Source of the DNA: DAOTXR01 sp034435375
GTDB lineage: Bacteria; Chloroflexota; Anaerolineae; Aggregatilineales; UBA3940
Length of the DNA stretch: 64,000 nucleotides
Direction of reading: 5' to 3'
Assembly (NCBI GenBank): GCA_034435375.1
Contig: DAOTXR010000096.1
Span: 1-64,000 of the forward strand
In this document: positions 34,008 through 42,781 of the stretch, in pieces
How positions within the stretch are numbered: position 1 is the stretch's first letter
Layout: each line of letters starts with the position of its first letter
The notes under the pieces: generated by a model
The model's database searches: none
What the model saw: the letters and a program-made list of their open reading frames with translations, nothing else
What the model was told of the DNA's origin: nothing
Program-made: the position numbers and the translations under genes

Positions 34008-35752
34008 GGTGCCCAGCGAGGATTGCTGCTCTGTCCATCTAGGGTGAGTTGTTGAGACAGGCCAGTGAAGACATCGACCAGAAACAGGTTGCCCTCCGGC
34101 CCCGGATCGATCAGCGCGATCTGTCGCCCATCCGGAGACCACGCATACACCTGAGCTAACAGCCCTGCTCTGTCCGCCGGAGGATAGATTGCTCTCCGGT
34201 TGCTGCCATCGCGATCCATCACCACCAGTCGATAACGACTGTAGGTGCTGCTCAGCGGATCGAGGGCCTGAAGGTAGGCCATTTGCACCGGCAAGGGGGT
34301 GCCATCTGGCGCAATCCCCGGCGAAAAGCTTGGTTCGGCCCACATCCCAGCCTGTTCGACCAGGTTGACGCTGTAGCTGCCGTCAGCGGAAAAAGTTGTC
34401 AGGCTGAAAATGGGGCTGTCCTCGGCCAGCTCGCTGCCCAGCGGAGCACCGTGCACCGTCGTGACAAACAGCCTTCCCTCCGGCGACCAGCTCACGTTGG
34501 GCCGCCAGACAAAATCGTAAGGATTCCATGGTGCGAAGGTTGCCAGCGTCTGGCGAAAGTAGGCGCGGGGCAAAAGTGATGATGGGATCCCTGGCTCGAT
34601 GGGCGTGGGAGTTGGGTGAGGGGTCGGCGTGCCCTCCTCCACCTCCTCCGCGGGATTGGAGTAATCCGGCGCCAATATCCCCACGGCGTCTGGTTGCGCC
34701 CAGGCCATCGTGACACCGTCTGGCGCAAATGCGAAGGTTGTCCCGAACCAGCCGTAAATCCCGCCGCTTGAAGGTTCGAGCAGCATCTGGCGCTGCACTA
34801 TGCCGCCGTTGGCGCTGATGTGCGCCCGCCACAGGTCGTTGTTGGCTTGCCAGCCAGGGAACGCCGCCCGTGGCTCAGCGGTCGAGTAGACGAGGGTGCG
34901 CTCGGTACCCGGCACCCAGGCCGCAAACAAGATGTTCTCCAGATCGAGACGGATGGGGGGGCTGTCGGGGTCTGTTGTGTCAAACACGACCCACAGGGTG
35001 TTGAACGGTTGCCCCGGCTCTGCCGTGTCTGGGACAGCAGTCGCCAGCCCACTGCCCTCAGCAGAGACCTCGGTGAGCGTGCGAGTAAACAGCAGCCGCC
35101 TGCCGTCTGACGAAAGCTCGAACACCCGGCCATCTACTGCGCCGTCGAGCGTCAGCGGGCGTCGGTTGGCGCTATTCTGGCGCATGATCCAGGCATTGCC
35201 GTTCGAGATGTAGGCCAACGTCCCGTTGACTGTGACCGTGGGAAGCTCCCCCTGGCTGCCCACCATGATCACCTCATCCTGTGGCGGTGTAATCACCACA
35301 CGCTTGATCTCGTTGCGGCTGACCTCGATCCCATCCTCGAAGGTAATGCGGTACGTAACCTCGGCAATGCCATTCACACCCGCCTGCAGCAAGCGCGATT
35401 GGCCCGCTGGTAAGCTGTCATTGGGTACCGTGCGGCTCTGGAATGGAACAGTCTCCTGTTCGATGGCTGTTTGCTCCACTACCCGAACCACCGTGATCGT
35501 CATGCCGTCTACCACCCGCGTGTAAGACGGAGGGTTCACGCGGTCCAGATCGCCAAGTGTGATCCCGGACTGGCGCAGCACGTCGGCGACCGTCAGATCA
35601 TTGCTGACCATCAGCGTCCTTGATGTGTCGCCAGAGACCAGCGTCACTGTGACGCCGTTCTCCGAGCCAACGATCAGCCCCTGGCACCCACCAGCAATTA
35701 GCGCCGTGATCAGCACCAGCAGCGCAAGACACAAGCGAGAAAGCCTGCCCAT
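34004..35752 (-). CDS. Lipoprotein with DUF348/G5-like domains and a beta-propeller
   Basis: A 582-residue predicted lipoprotein whose signal peptide ends at LIAGGC (Cys23). A ubiquitin-like DUF348 repeat (about 30-95, with VSNDLTVADVLRQSGITL) precedes a G5 domain (about 115-165: VTYRITFEDGIEVSRNEIKRVVI). The rest is TolB/WD40-like propeller repeats with ELSSDGRRLLFT, WSPEGRLFVTT and WSPDGRQIALID, interrupted by a Thr/Pro linker. G5 domains are found in cell-wall and biofilm proteins, so a cell-surface glycan-binding role is plausible. ATG 35752 places the signal peptide at the N-terminus; ATG 35818 is in frame upstream but would bury it. It is the first gene of the transcript that continues into the ligase fusion. 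Confidence 0.82.
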   Translation of the reverse strand: MGRLSRLCLALLVLITALIAGGCQGLIVGSENGVTVTLVSGDTSRTLMVSNDLTVADVLRQSGITLGDLDRVNPPSYTRVVDGMTITVVRVVEQTAIEQETVPFQSRTVPNDSLPAGQSRLLQAGVNGIAEVTYRITFEDGIEVSRNEIKRVVITPPQDEVIMVGSQGELPTVTVNGTLAYISNGNAWIMRQNSANRRPLTLDGAVDGRVFELSSDGRRLLFTRTLTEVSAEGSGLATAVPDTAEPGQPFNTLWVVFDTTDPDSPPIRLDLENILFAAWVPGTERTLVYSTAEPRAAFPGWQANNDLWRAHISANGGIVQRQMLLEPSSGGIYGWFGTTFAFAPDGVTMAWAQPDAVGILAPDYSNPAEEVEEGTPTPHPTPTPIEPGIPSSLLPRAYFRQTLATFAPWNPYDFVWRPNVSWSPEGRLFVTTVHGAPLGSELAEDSPIFSLTTFSADGSYSVNLVEQAGMWAEPSFSPGIAPDGTPLPVQMAYLQALDPLSSTYSRYRLVVMDRDGSNRRAIYPPADRAGLLAQVYAWSPDGRQIALIDPGPEGNLFLVDVFTGLSQQLTLDGQSSNPRWAP

Positions 35753-36049
35753 GTCGCCGAATGTAACATGCCGTATCGCTGACAGCAAACCGACCTTCCG
35801 TAGGCTTGAGACTCGCATGCAGGATCAACTTTGCTCAGGGTTGGCCGTCACTGTTTTCTAACCCCCTTGCACTCGCCCCTGTGGATTCGGTTAAAAAATT
35901 CGAACCCTCACCTGATCGAGCGATCAATGCCACCCCCTTGACACTCCTCCCCTTCCCTCGTACACTGCATCACAGAACGTAGGTTCTATCGTGACGTGTG
36001 GCCCGTTACGATCCAAAACCCAGCCTTCGCTTCACAGAGCGGGGACAGC
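35753..36049. other. Intergenic region without a recognised gene
   Basis: 297 bases between the G5 lipoprotein start and the lutC stop. It is AT-richer than its surroundings in places. It must hold the promoter for the lipoprotein-ligase transcript and the end of the lut transcript, but I see no convincing -35/-10 pair, hairpin terminator or RNA gene. Confidence 0.5.
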
Positions 36050-36709
36050 TTATGGCTCGTTGCCCCACACGACCACGATCAGCTCGTGTGGCCCATGCAC
36101 CCCCAATGTCAGTGTCTGTTCGATGTCGGCGGTGCGGCTCGGCCCGCTGATGAATACCAGGTTGCTTGACGACTGCACGCTCCCGGGAGCGTTGCCCAGG
36201 CTTAGCCAATAGTGGTGCATGTCAGGCCGCAGGCGTGTGGCATCCAGCAGGACGATGTGGACCGGCGGCAGGAGCGAGGCCAGCGGAGAGCGTCCCGGCC
36301 CGTTGCGTACCACCACGGTGCCGGTGTCGGAGAGCGCGGCCTCGGCCCCGGTCAACCCTGCGGGGATCATTGCCAGGTCGCGGGGGGTGCCGCTGTGCAC
36401 GGCGGTCACCCCTGCCTGGGCCAGCGCTTCCGGCAATCCTTCACAGCCGATCGCGTCCCACGCCCAGGCCAGCACCTGCCTCCATCCTCGATCCTGGCAC
36501 ACCTGTGCAACAGCTCTGGCTGCCTCCCGGCTTGATCCGGCTCGCAGCACGCGCCCTGAAAGTCGCTCGATCTCGGCAGCAAAATGGTCAAGATCGCCTG
36601 CCATGCTGGGGAGAGTGTTCACAAAGCGGTCGGGTGTGGCCTCCGGCAGCAGTGCTGACTGTAGTCCGTTGCGGATGCTGTTGAGGATGTACTGGCGCGA
36701 GTCACCCAT
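36050..36709 (-). CDS. lutC: LutC-type LUD-domain protein (lactate oxidation complex)
   Basis: A 219-residue LUD-domain protein. GLTGAEAALSDTGTVVVRNG is the characteristic LutC segment, followed by LLPPVHIVLLD and ISGPSRTADIEQTLTLGVHGP. It is the third component of the LutABC complex, which oxidises L-lactate to pyruvate with electrons passed through Fe-S clusters. ATG 36709 overlaps the lutB stop by 8 bases. Gene order lutA-lutB-lutC matches Bacillus-type operons. Confidence 0.9.
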   Translation of the reverse strand: MGDSRQYILNSIRNGLQSALLPEATPDRFVNTLPSMAGDLDHFAAEIERLSGRVLRAGSSREAARAVAQVCQDRGWRQVLAWAWDAIGCEGLPEALAQAGVTAVHSGTPRDLAMIPAGLTGAEAALSDTGTVVVRNGPGRSPLASLLPPVHIVLLDATRLRPDMHHYWLSLGNAPGSVQSSSNLVFISGPSRTADIEQTLTLGVHGPHELIVVVWGNEP

Positions 36710-38111
36710 CGTGGCGCTCCTTTTGGCGCTGCTGGAACGTCTGGCGGGCAAACGGCGGGAAAGCTCTGTAGCGCGTCCAGGCAGCCAGCAGCCCTGGCAG
36801 GTCGCCCGTGAACCACCCACCCAGCATCCGGCTGAGCCATGCCCCAAGCCTCTGAGCGAGGCGAAAGCGGCCTGCTCCGCTGGCGGCTGCTCCGTATCCT
36901 CTTATCCCTATCTTCAGCCACAGCGGTGCATGGCCCTGTTGCACGGTCTCGCGGCGCAGGCGTAGCAGTAGCATCGGCAGGTCGATCCGCACAGGGCACA
37001 CCTCACGGCAGGCCCCGCACAGTGTGCTGGCGTGGGGCAGTTCGGCAAAAGAGGATAGGCCCCCCAGAAGCGGCGAAATCACCGATCCGACCGGGCCGGA
37101 ATAGACACTGCCGTAGGCGTGTCCACCGATAGTACGGTACACTGGGCAGACATTCAGGCAAGCTCCGCAGTGGATGCAGTACAGAATCTCTGCCAGGTCA
37201 CCCTTAAGCGCCTGCGAACGTCCATTGTCAATCAGGACCACATGCATTTCCTTTGGCCCATGCGGCTCGCTGGGGCGACGCGGCCCGGTGATCAGTGAGG
37301 TGTACACCGTGAGTTTCTGGCCGGTGGCGCTGCGAGCCAGCAGTTGCAGCATCACTGCCAGATCTTCCAGCGTCGGCACGATCCGCTCGATACCCATCAG
37401 CGCCACATGCACGCGCGGCAATGTAGTCACCATCCGCCCGTTGCCTTCGTTGGTGACCAAGCATACGCTACCCGTCTCGGCCACTGCAAAGTTACAGCCG
37501 CTGATGCCCATATCGGCGCTCAGGTATACTTCACGTAGCTTCTGGCGTGCTATGGCATTCAGCTCGGTGATGACATCGGTGTAGGGCGCACCCAGTCGAT
37601 CGGCAAAGATGCGCCCCACTTCCTGGCGGGTCAGATGCAGCACCGGGGCAACGATGTGTGAAGGGTGATCTTCGCCAAGCTGCGCGATGTATTCGCCCAG
37701 GTCAGTCTCGATCACCTCCAGCCCAGCGGCTTCGAGGGCTTGGTTCAGCCCGATCTCCTTGCTGAGCATGCTCTTCGACTTGGCGACGAGCCTGACATGG
37801 CTCTGCCGTGCGATCTGGGACACGATAGCGCAGGCTTCAGTCGCATCGCGCGCCCAATGGACCTGGCCTCCAGCGGCTTGCACGTTGGCTTCGAACTGTT
37901 CCAGGTAGGTATCGAGGTGGGCAAGGGTATGGGCACGGATGGCGCGGGCCAGGTCGCGAGTAGCCTCTGGATCGGGAAGGGTAGCCATCGCCTCCGCTCG
38001 CTTGTCGTAGAAGCGCCCAGCGGCCCGGTTGATCGCTGCCAGCCGATCCGGCTGGGCGAGTGCTTCGCGGACTCGCTGCACGAAGGGTCTGGAAGATGTC
38101 GATATAGTCAT
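36702..38111 (-). CDS. lutB: LutB-type iron-sulfur protein of lactate oxidation
   Basis: 469 residues: an N-terminal LUD domain (about 60-290, with AKSKSMLSKEIGLNQALE and ETGSVCLVTNEGNGRM) and two 4Fe-4S clusters. Ligands are Cys312, 315, 318 and 322 (CIHCGACLNVCP) and Cys365, 368 and 372 (CGACREVCP). It is the electron-transferring core of LutABC in the cytoplasm. ATG 38111 overlaps the lutA stop as ATGA, so the three genes are coupled. Confidence 0.93.
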   Translation of the reverse strand: MTISTSSRPFVQRVREALAQPDRLAAINRAAGRFYDKRAEAMATLPDPEATRDLARAIRAHTLAHLDTYLEQFEANVQAAGGQVHWARDATEACAIVSQIARQSHVRLVAKSKSMLSKEIGLNQALEAAGLEVIETDLGEYIAQLGEDHPSHIVAPVLHLTRQEVGRIFADRLGAPYTDVITELNAIARQKLREVYLSADMGISGCNFAVAETGSVCLVTNEGNGRMVTTLPRVHVALMGIERIVPTLEDLAVMLQLLARSATGQKLTVYTSLITGPRRPSEPHGPKEMHVVLIDNGRSQALKGDLAEILYCIHCGACLNVCPVYRTIGGHAYGSVYSGPVGSVISPLLGGLSSFAELPHASTLCGACREVCPVRIDLPMLLLRLRRETVQQGHAPLWLKIGIRGYGAAASGAGRFRLAQRLGAWLSRMLGGWFTGDLPGLLAAWTRYRAFPPFARQTFQQRQKERHDG

Positions 38112-38854
38112 GATCGGATTCCCTCTGCAAGCAGTTGCGCAATGTGTATGGTGCGCATGGCACTCCTGCGTTTGCGCAGCCCTCCCTCGATATGCATCAG
38201 GCAACTGACATCACACCCGACCACCAGTTCAGCCCCGGTCGCCTCGAATGCCGCCAGACGGCTGGTGAGCATTGCACCGCTGATGTCGCCCATCTTGACG
38301 GCAAACACGCCGCCGAAGCCACAGCAGGTCTGTGGGTTGGCCTGTTCAAGCACACGCAGGCCCTGCACGCTGGCCAGCAGCGCTCGCGGCTGCCGGTCGA
38401 TGTGCATCCCGCGCAGGGCGTGACACGAGGGATGGTAGACCACACTGCGCTCGAAGCGTGCGCCCAGGTTGGTGACGCCCAGGTGATCCACCAGGTACTG
38501 GGTGAATTCGACCACTCGCCCAGCCAGGGCCTGAGCGCGAGGACCATAGATGGGATCATCTTTGAACAGTTCGGGATAGTAGTGCACGATCATCGCAGCA
38601 CACGAACCAGAGGGAACAATCACTGGCTCGTCTGTGTCACCCAGCACGTCAATGGTGTAACGTGCCATGCGATGGGCTTCATCCCAGAAGCCGCTGTTGA
38701 AGGCTGGCTGACCACAGCATGTCTGGCGGGGTGGAACATGCACCTTGACGCCTTGTGCCTCCAGAACATCCACGACGGCCTGCGCTACGTCGGGGAAAAG
38801 CGTGTCGAGGAGGCAGGTTGCGAACAGACTGACAGTATGGTGAGAAGCGCACAT
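38108..38854 (-). CDS. lutA: LutA-type Cys-rich subunit of lactate oxidation
   Basis: A 248-residue protein of two CCG domains: TCCGQPAFNSG and TCCGFGGVFAVK, plus CHALRG and CDVSCLMHIEGG. CCG domains bind Fe-S or heterodisulfide-type centres and are found in LutA, GlpC and HdrB. ATG 38854 begins MCASHHTVSLFATCLLDT, with GAGGAT upstream. First gene of the lut operon, divergent from an FAD oxidoreductase; a shared operator-like repeat lies between them. Glycolate oxidase GlcF-like function is a less likely alternative because lutB and lutC follow. Confidence 0.92.
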   Translation of the reverse strand: MCASHHTVSLFATCLLDTLFPDVAQAVVDVLEAQGVKVHVPPRQTCCGQPAFNSGFWDEAHRMARYTIDVLGDTDEPVIVPSGSCAAMIVHYYPELFKDDPIYGPRAQALAGRVVEFTQYLVDHLGVTNLGARFERSVVYHPSCHALRGMHIDRQPRALLASVQGLRVLEQANPQTCCGFGGVFAVKMGDISGAMLTSRLAAFEATGAELVVGCDVSCLMHIEGGLRKRRSAMRTIHIAQLLAEGIRS

Positions 38855-38952
38855 AGGCAATCCTCGACCAGAGGCGCGGTTCAGTGTTGAAGGGGACAGT
38901 GAACGATGCTCTGCGATGATAACACAAACCCTGAACGTATTACATGCGAAGT

Positions 38953-38992
38953 CTGTCACAACTTGACAGCAGTCCCCGAAGTGTGATTTTAT
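38953..38992 (+). promoter_or_regulatory. Promoter with overlapping inverted repeat, lut / FAD-oxidase divergent region
   Basis: A perfect -35 TTGACA at 38963-38968 and TTTTAT at 38987-38992, 18 bases apart, point to the FAD oxidoreductase (ATG 39027). The inverted repeat CTGTCA-N5-TGACAG at 38953-38969 overlaps the -35, as expected of a repressor site. Its position between the two divergent transcripts suggests control of both. Confidence 0.55.
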
Positions 38993-39026
38993 CCTGTCAG
39001 CTTTTGACGCTTCTGGAGGATCAGAT

Positions 39027-40409
39027 ATGGCCGGGCTGGTTGCCGATGTGGTCATCTGTGGTGCTGGCATTGCGGGTGTCTCAGCCGCTTACCAATTGGC
39101 AGTGCGATACGGCGTTAGGAATGTCGTTCTGGTGGACGAACGCGCTCCGCTCACCTTGACCAGTGACAAGTCCACCGAAGCTTATCGCAACTGGTGGCCG
39201 GGGCCAGACGACAGCATGATCCGCCTCATGAACCGCAGCATTGACATCCTTGAGGAGCTTGCCCGCGAAAGTGGCAACCGCTTCCTGTTGAATCGGCGAG
39301 GATATCTTTACGCCACTGCCGATCCGGACCGTGGGGCTGAATTTAGGAGGCTGGCTGAGCAGGCATCGGCGATGGGGGCCGGCCCGCTGCGTGTCCACCC
39401 AGGCACCGCAGACGATCCGGGCTACACTCCCGCCCCTGCCGAGGGCTTCGAATCTCAACCTGCTGGCGCCGACCTGATCCTCGATCCCGCGCTGATCCAG
39501 GAACACTTCCCATACCTCTCCGAGCGAGTGGTCGCGGTACTTCACGTCCGCCGCTGTGGTTGGTTCAGTGGGCAGCAGTTGGGAATGTATCTATTGGAGC
39601 AAGCATACGAGCATGGAGTTCGGTTTGTGAATGCCCGCGTCGAGGGTGTCACAGTCTCAGGTGGACGTGTTCAGGCCGTGAAGATCAGCGAGCGCGGCGG
39701 CTCCATGACAGTCTCAACGAGACGATTTGTCAGCGCTGCCGGGCCGATGGTAAAAAGGGTCACCGCAATGGTTGGCGTGGATCTGCCTGTGTTCTCCGAG
39801 CTACACCTCAAGGTCTCGTTCCGAGACCACCGGGAAGCCATCCCCCGCAACGCGCCATTGCTAATCTGGCAGGACCCCCAGGTGCTGCCGTGGTCTGAGG
39901 AGGAACGGATCGTGCTGGCCGACTCTGATCAGACCAAGTGGCTATTGGGGCTGTTGCCGCCAGGCGTCCACGCACGCCCGGAAGGAGCTGCCAACAGCCA
40001 GAACATCCTGATCTTGTGGCCCTATCACACACCTCCTGTCAGGGAGGTGTTCCCACTGCCCGAAGATCCACTCTATCCTGAGGTTTCATTGCGCGGCATG
40101 TCGTGTATGGTCCCCGGTCTGAGCGTCTATTTCAACCGGATTCCCAAGCCCTATGTGGACGGCGGCTACTACACCAAAACGCGCGAAAACCGGCTTTTAA
40201 GCTGTCCCCTGCCTGTCGAAGGGGCTTACGTGCTAGGGGCTTTGTCGGGGTTTGGGATGATGGCCTCAGCGGCAGCCGCCGAGCTGCTGGCAGCACATCT
40301 TGTGGGCAACACGCTGCCTGACTACGCCCCCGCGTTCTGCCTGGAACGCTATCAGGATCGTTCTTACCAGGAGCTGTTAGGCAAGTGGGACTCGTCCGGG
40401 CAGTTGTAG
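39027..40409 (+). CDS. FAD-dependent DAO-family oxidoreductase
   Basis: A 460-residue flavoprotein. The dinucleotide-binding motif GAGIAG is at 12-17, and an acidic residue ends strand 2 (VLVDERAP). The insertion DKSTEAYRNWWPGPDD is like that in glycine/sarcosine/dimethylglycine-type oxidases. The C-terminal GALSGFGMMASAAAAELLAAHL closes the FAD site. GGAGG lies 7 bases before ATG. It probably oxidises an amino acid or N-methylated amine; the exact substrate is not visible. It is divergent from lutABC and followed by a hairpin. Confidence 0.88.
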   Translation: MAGLVADVVICGAGIAGVSAAYQLAVRYGVRNVVLVDERAPLTLTSDKSTEAYRNWWPGPDDSMIRLMNRSIDILEELARESGNRFLLNRRGYLYATADPDRGAEFRRLAEQASAMGAGPLRVHPGTADDPGYTPAPAEGFESQPAGADLILDPALIQEHFPYLSERVVAVLHVRRCGWFSGQQLGMYLLEQAYEHGVRFVNARVEGVTVSGGRVQAVKISERGGSMTVSTRRFVSAAGPMVKRVTAMVGVDLPVFSELHLKVSFRDHREAIPRNAPLLIWQDPQVLPWSEEERIVLADSDQTKWLLGLLPPGVHARPEGAANSQNILILWPYHTPPVREVFPLPEDPLYPEVSLRGMSCMVPGLSVYFNRIPKPYVDGGYYTKTRENRLLSCPLPVEGAYVLGALSGFGMMASAAAAELLAAHLVGNTLPDYAPAFCLERYQDRSYQELLGKWDSSGQL

Positions 40410-40423
40410 TCTCCTGAGGGTGG

Positions 40424-40466
40424 ACGGGGAGCATGGCCCAGAAACGCTGGTCGCCGTGCTCCCTGT
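40424..40466. terminator. Hairpin between convergent genes
   Basis: A 13-base-pair stem with two G-U type pairs (40424-40436 with 40454-40466) around a 17-base loop, between the FAD oxidoreductase stop and the rocD stop. It lacks a clear T-tract, but its position fits a shared bidirectional terminator. Confidence 0.5.
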
Positions 40467-40491
40467 GTATATCGAAGGCCGGCTTGCATCC

Positions 40492-41715
40492 CTACAGCAT
40501 CGTCAGCACATCACGGATGATGGGCAGCGCCCAGTCAAGTGTGGCCCTATCGATGACCAGTGGCGGCGCAAAACGGATCACATCCTCGTGTGTTTCTTTG
40601 GCCAGGATACCGCGGCGCATCAATTCCTCGGTGAAACGGCGCGCCCCGCCTGCTTCGGGCTTGAGCACCACGCCAATCAATAACCCCTTGCCGCGCACAT
40701 GGTCAATGTGCGGACTATTGATCTCCTCCAAATGATCGCGGAAGTACTGGCCCATCTCAGCCGCATTCTCGATCAGCCCTTCTTCCACGATCACCCGCAG
40801 GGCTGTACGTGCGACGGCAGCGGCCAGGGGGTTCCCGCCGAATGTTGAGCCATGATCCCCAGGGCGGAGAATGCCGAGAACCTCGCGTGATGATGCCACC
40901 ACTGATACAGGATACACGCCGCCGCCCAGCGCCTTGCCTAGCACCATCACATCGGGTCGAACGTCTTCGTGATCGCAGGCAAAGAGCTTGCCAGTACGGC
41001 CTAGACCGGTCTGAATCTCGTCGGCGATAAACAGCAGATTGTGCCTGTCGCAGACCTCGCGAATGTGGCGCAGATAGCCCTCCGGCGGCACGACGACTCC
41101 CGCTTCACCCTGGATCGGCTCGATCAGGATGGCCGCAGTATTGGGCGTAATGGCTGCAACCAGGGCCTCAATGTCGCCGTAGGGGACCATCACAAAACCG
41201 GGGGTGTGGGGACCAAAATCGTCCTTGTACTGCGGCTCGCTCGAGAAGGAGATAATGGTCGTAGTCCGCCCGTGGAAGTTGCCCTCGGCGACGATGATCT
41301 CAGCCTGGTTACGCGGGATGCCCTTCACCGTATAGGCCCACTTACGTGCGACTTTGATGGCCGTCTCGACAGCCTCAGCCCCGCTGTTCATGGGCAGGGC
41401 CATCTCGTAGCCGATCAGGTCCAGTAGCTCTTTGTAGAACAGTGGGAGCTGGTCGTTCCGAAAGGCCCGCGAGGTCAGCGACAGACGTTGAGCTTGCTCA
41501 ATCAGTGCAGCGACAATCCGGGGATGGGCATGTCCCTGGTTGACTGCTGAGTAGGCGCTCAGGCAGTCCAAGTAGCGTTTGCCCTCCACGTCATACAGCC
41601 ATACTCCTTCACCGCGTGTGCAGACTACATCGAGTGGATGGTAATTATGCGCTCCCAGCGACTCCTCAAGCTCGATCAACGACCTGGAATCTGGTTTAGT
41701 CTGAGTGGTAGCCAT
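40492..41715 (-). CDS. rocD: Ornithine-oxo-acid aminotransferase
   Basis: A 407-residue class III PLP aminotransferase. NYHPLDVVCTRGEGVWLYDVEG, LPMNSGAEAVETAIK, EPIQGEAGVVVPPEGYL, the PLP Asp in FIADEIQTGLGRTG and Lys261 in VLGKALGGGVYPVS are all characteristic of ornithine delta-aminotransferases. It converts ornithine + 2-oxoglutarate to glutamate semialdehyde + glutamate. GAGGA precedes the ATG. It lies 9 bases after argF in one operon, so ornithine is the shared metabolite. Confidence 0.95.
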   Translation of the reverse strand: MATTQTKPDSRSLIELEESLGAHNYHPLDVVCTRGEGVWLYDVEGKRYLDCLSAYSAVNQGHAHPRIVAALIEQAQRLSLTSRAFRNDQLPLFYKELLDLIGYEMALPMNSGAEAVETAIKVARKWAYTVKGIPRNQAEIIVAEGNFHGRTTTIISFSSEPQYKDDFGPHTPGFVMVPYGDIEALVAAITPNTAAILIEPIQGEAGVVVPPEGYLRHIREVCDRHNLLFIADEIQTGLGRTGKLFACDHEDVRPDVMVLGKALGGGVYPVSVVASSREVLGILRPGDHGSTFGGNPLAAAVARTALRVIVEEGLIENAAEMGQYFRDHLEEINSPHIDHVRGKGLLIGVVLKPEAGGARRFTEELMRRGILAKETHEDVIRFAPPLVIDRATLDWALPIIRDVLTML

Positions 41716-41724
41716 GCGAGTCCT

Positions 41725-42657
41725 CTATATTTTACCGAGCAGCCACAACATCAATGCCTTCTGGGCATGCAGGCGGTTCTCGGCCTGGTCGAAGATGACC
41801 GAATCAGGGTGGTAAAGGATGGTCTCGTTGACCTCGTAGCCCTTGTGCGCAGGCAGACAGTGCATCACCAGCGTTCTGCGCCCAGAGAGCCTGAGCAGGT
41901 CCTCGTTGACCTGATAGGGTTTAAAAGTCCTCAGCCTGCGCTCTTTCTCCTCTGCAAAGGCGGGGTTGCTGAAGTGTTCCATATTGATCCAGGTGTCGGT
42001 GTAGACGACATCAGCATCCTTCATCGCCTGGGCTGGATCGGAGATTTCCTCGTAGCGGTCGTTGGCCCGCAGGATGTGTAATTGTTCCTCGTCCACAGCA
42101 GGTGGGTCAAACTCCGGTACGCACAGTGTGAAATGCGCTCCGGCATAGATGCTAGCCATTGAAAGCGAATTGCTGACGTTGTTAGCAATGCCCACATAGA
42201 CAATCTTGACGCCTTCGGTGCGTCCCAATTGCTCTTTCACGGTCATCAGGTCAGTGAGCGCCTGGGCCGGATGGTAACGATCGTCACATCCGTTGATCAC
42301 CGGCACCTCAGACCCTCGAGCCAGCGCCACCAGGTCACGGTTATACATCATGCGGGCCATGATCAGGTTGGCGTAACGCGAGATCACCTTGCCCTCATCG
42401 GCGATGTCAGCAATGCCCATCTGGGTGTGTTGGGTCTGAGCAAAGATGGCGTGGCCCCCCAACTGGGTCATGCCAACCTCGAACGAGAAGCGAGTCCGCG
42501 TCGAAGTCTTCTGGAAGATCATTGCCAGCGTCTTGCCCTTCAGGGCCTCGCCCCAGGCATCAGGGTTCTTCTTGATGGCAATAGCCTGGTCAATGATGTG
42601 GTTGAAAGCTTCGGCTGAGATGTCGCGGACGGCAAGGAAGTGTTGCACCATGGTCAT
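41725..42657 (-). CDS. argF: Ornithine carbamoyltransferase-family protein
   Basis: A 310-residue carbamoyltransferase. The carbamoyl-phosphate loop STRTR is at 52-56, DDRYHPAQALTDLMT is at about 125-140, and HCLPAHKG starts at His266 with the catalytic Cys267. These point to ornithine as substrate. The NGCDDRYHP variant of the usual NGLSD-x-x-HP loop leaves a related substrate such as putrescine open. AAGGAA precedes ATG 42657. Together with rocD it could act in arginine synthesis or, in reverse, in citrulline/arginine breakdown that yields carbamoyl phosphate. Confidence 0.88.
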   Translation of the reverse strand: MTMVQHFLAVRDISAEAFNHIIDQAIAIKKNPDAWGEALKGKTLAMIFQKTSTRTRFSFEVGMTQLGGHAIFAQTQHTQMGIADIADEGKVISRYANLIMARMMYNRDLVALARGSEVPVINGCDDRYHPAQALTDLMTVKEQLGRTEGVKIVYVGIANNVSNSLSMASIYAGAHFTLCVPEFDPPAVDEEQLHILRANDRYEEISDPAQAMKDADVVYTDTWINMEHFSNPAFAEEKERRLRTFKPYQVNEDLLRLSGRRTLVMHCLPAHKGYEVNETILYHPDSVIFDQAENRLHAQKALMLWLLGKI

Positions 42658-42701
42658 TCGTTTCCTTTTCGTTGCTCAAGGATACGCTTGGTTATGATCG
42701 T

Positions 42702-42707
42702 ATTATA
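42702..42707 (-). promoter_or_regulatory. -10 element of the argF-rocD operon
   Basis: A perfect TATAAT on the minus strand, 45 bases upstream of argF. No good -35 hexamer is seen 16-18 bases further up, so it may depend on an activator. Confidence 0.45.
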
Positions 42708-42781
42708 GCCCAAGGCCAGGTGCTTCGGCGCACTGCGTTTGTGAGGAGAGAGTCGCAAGACCTTCACCCGAAACACACCAT

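Noticed and set aside
35890..35920. TTCGAACCC sequence suggesting a tRNA T-arm
   Set aside because: The flanking bases do not pair to form a T-stem, and no acceptor, D or anticodon arm can be drawn around it.
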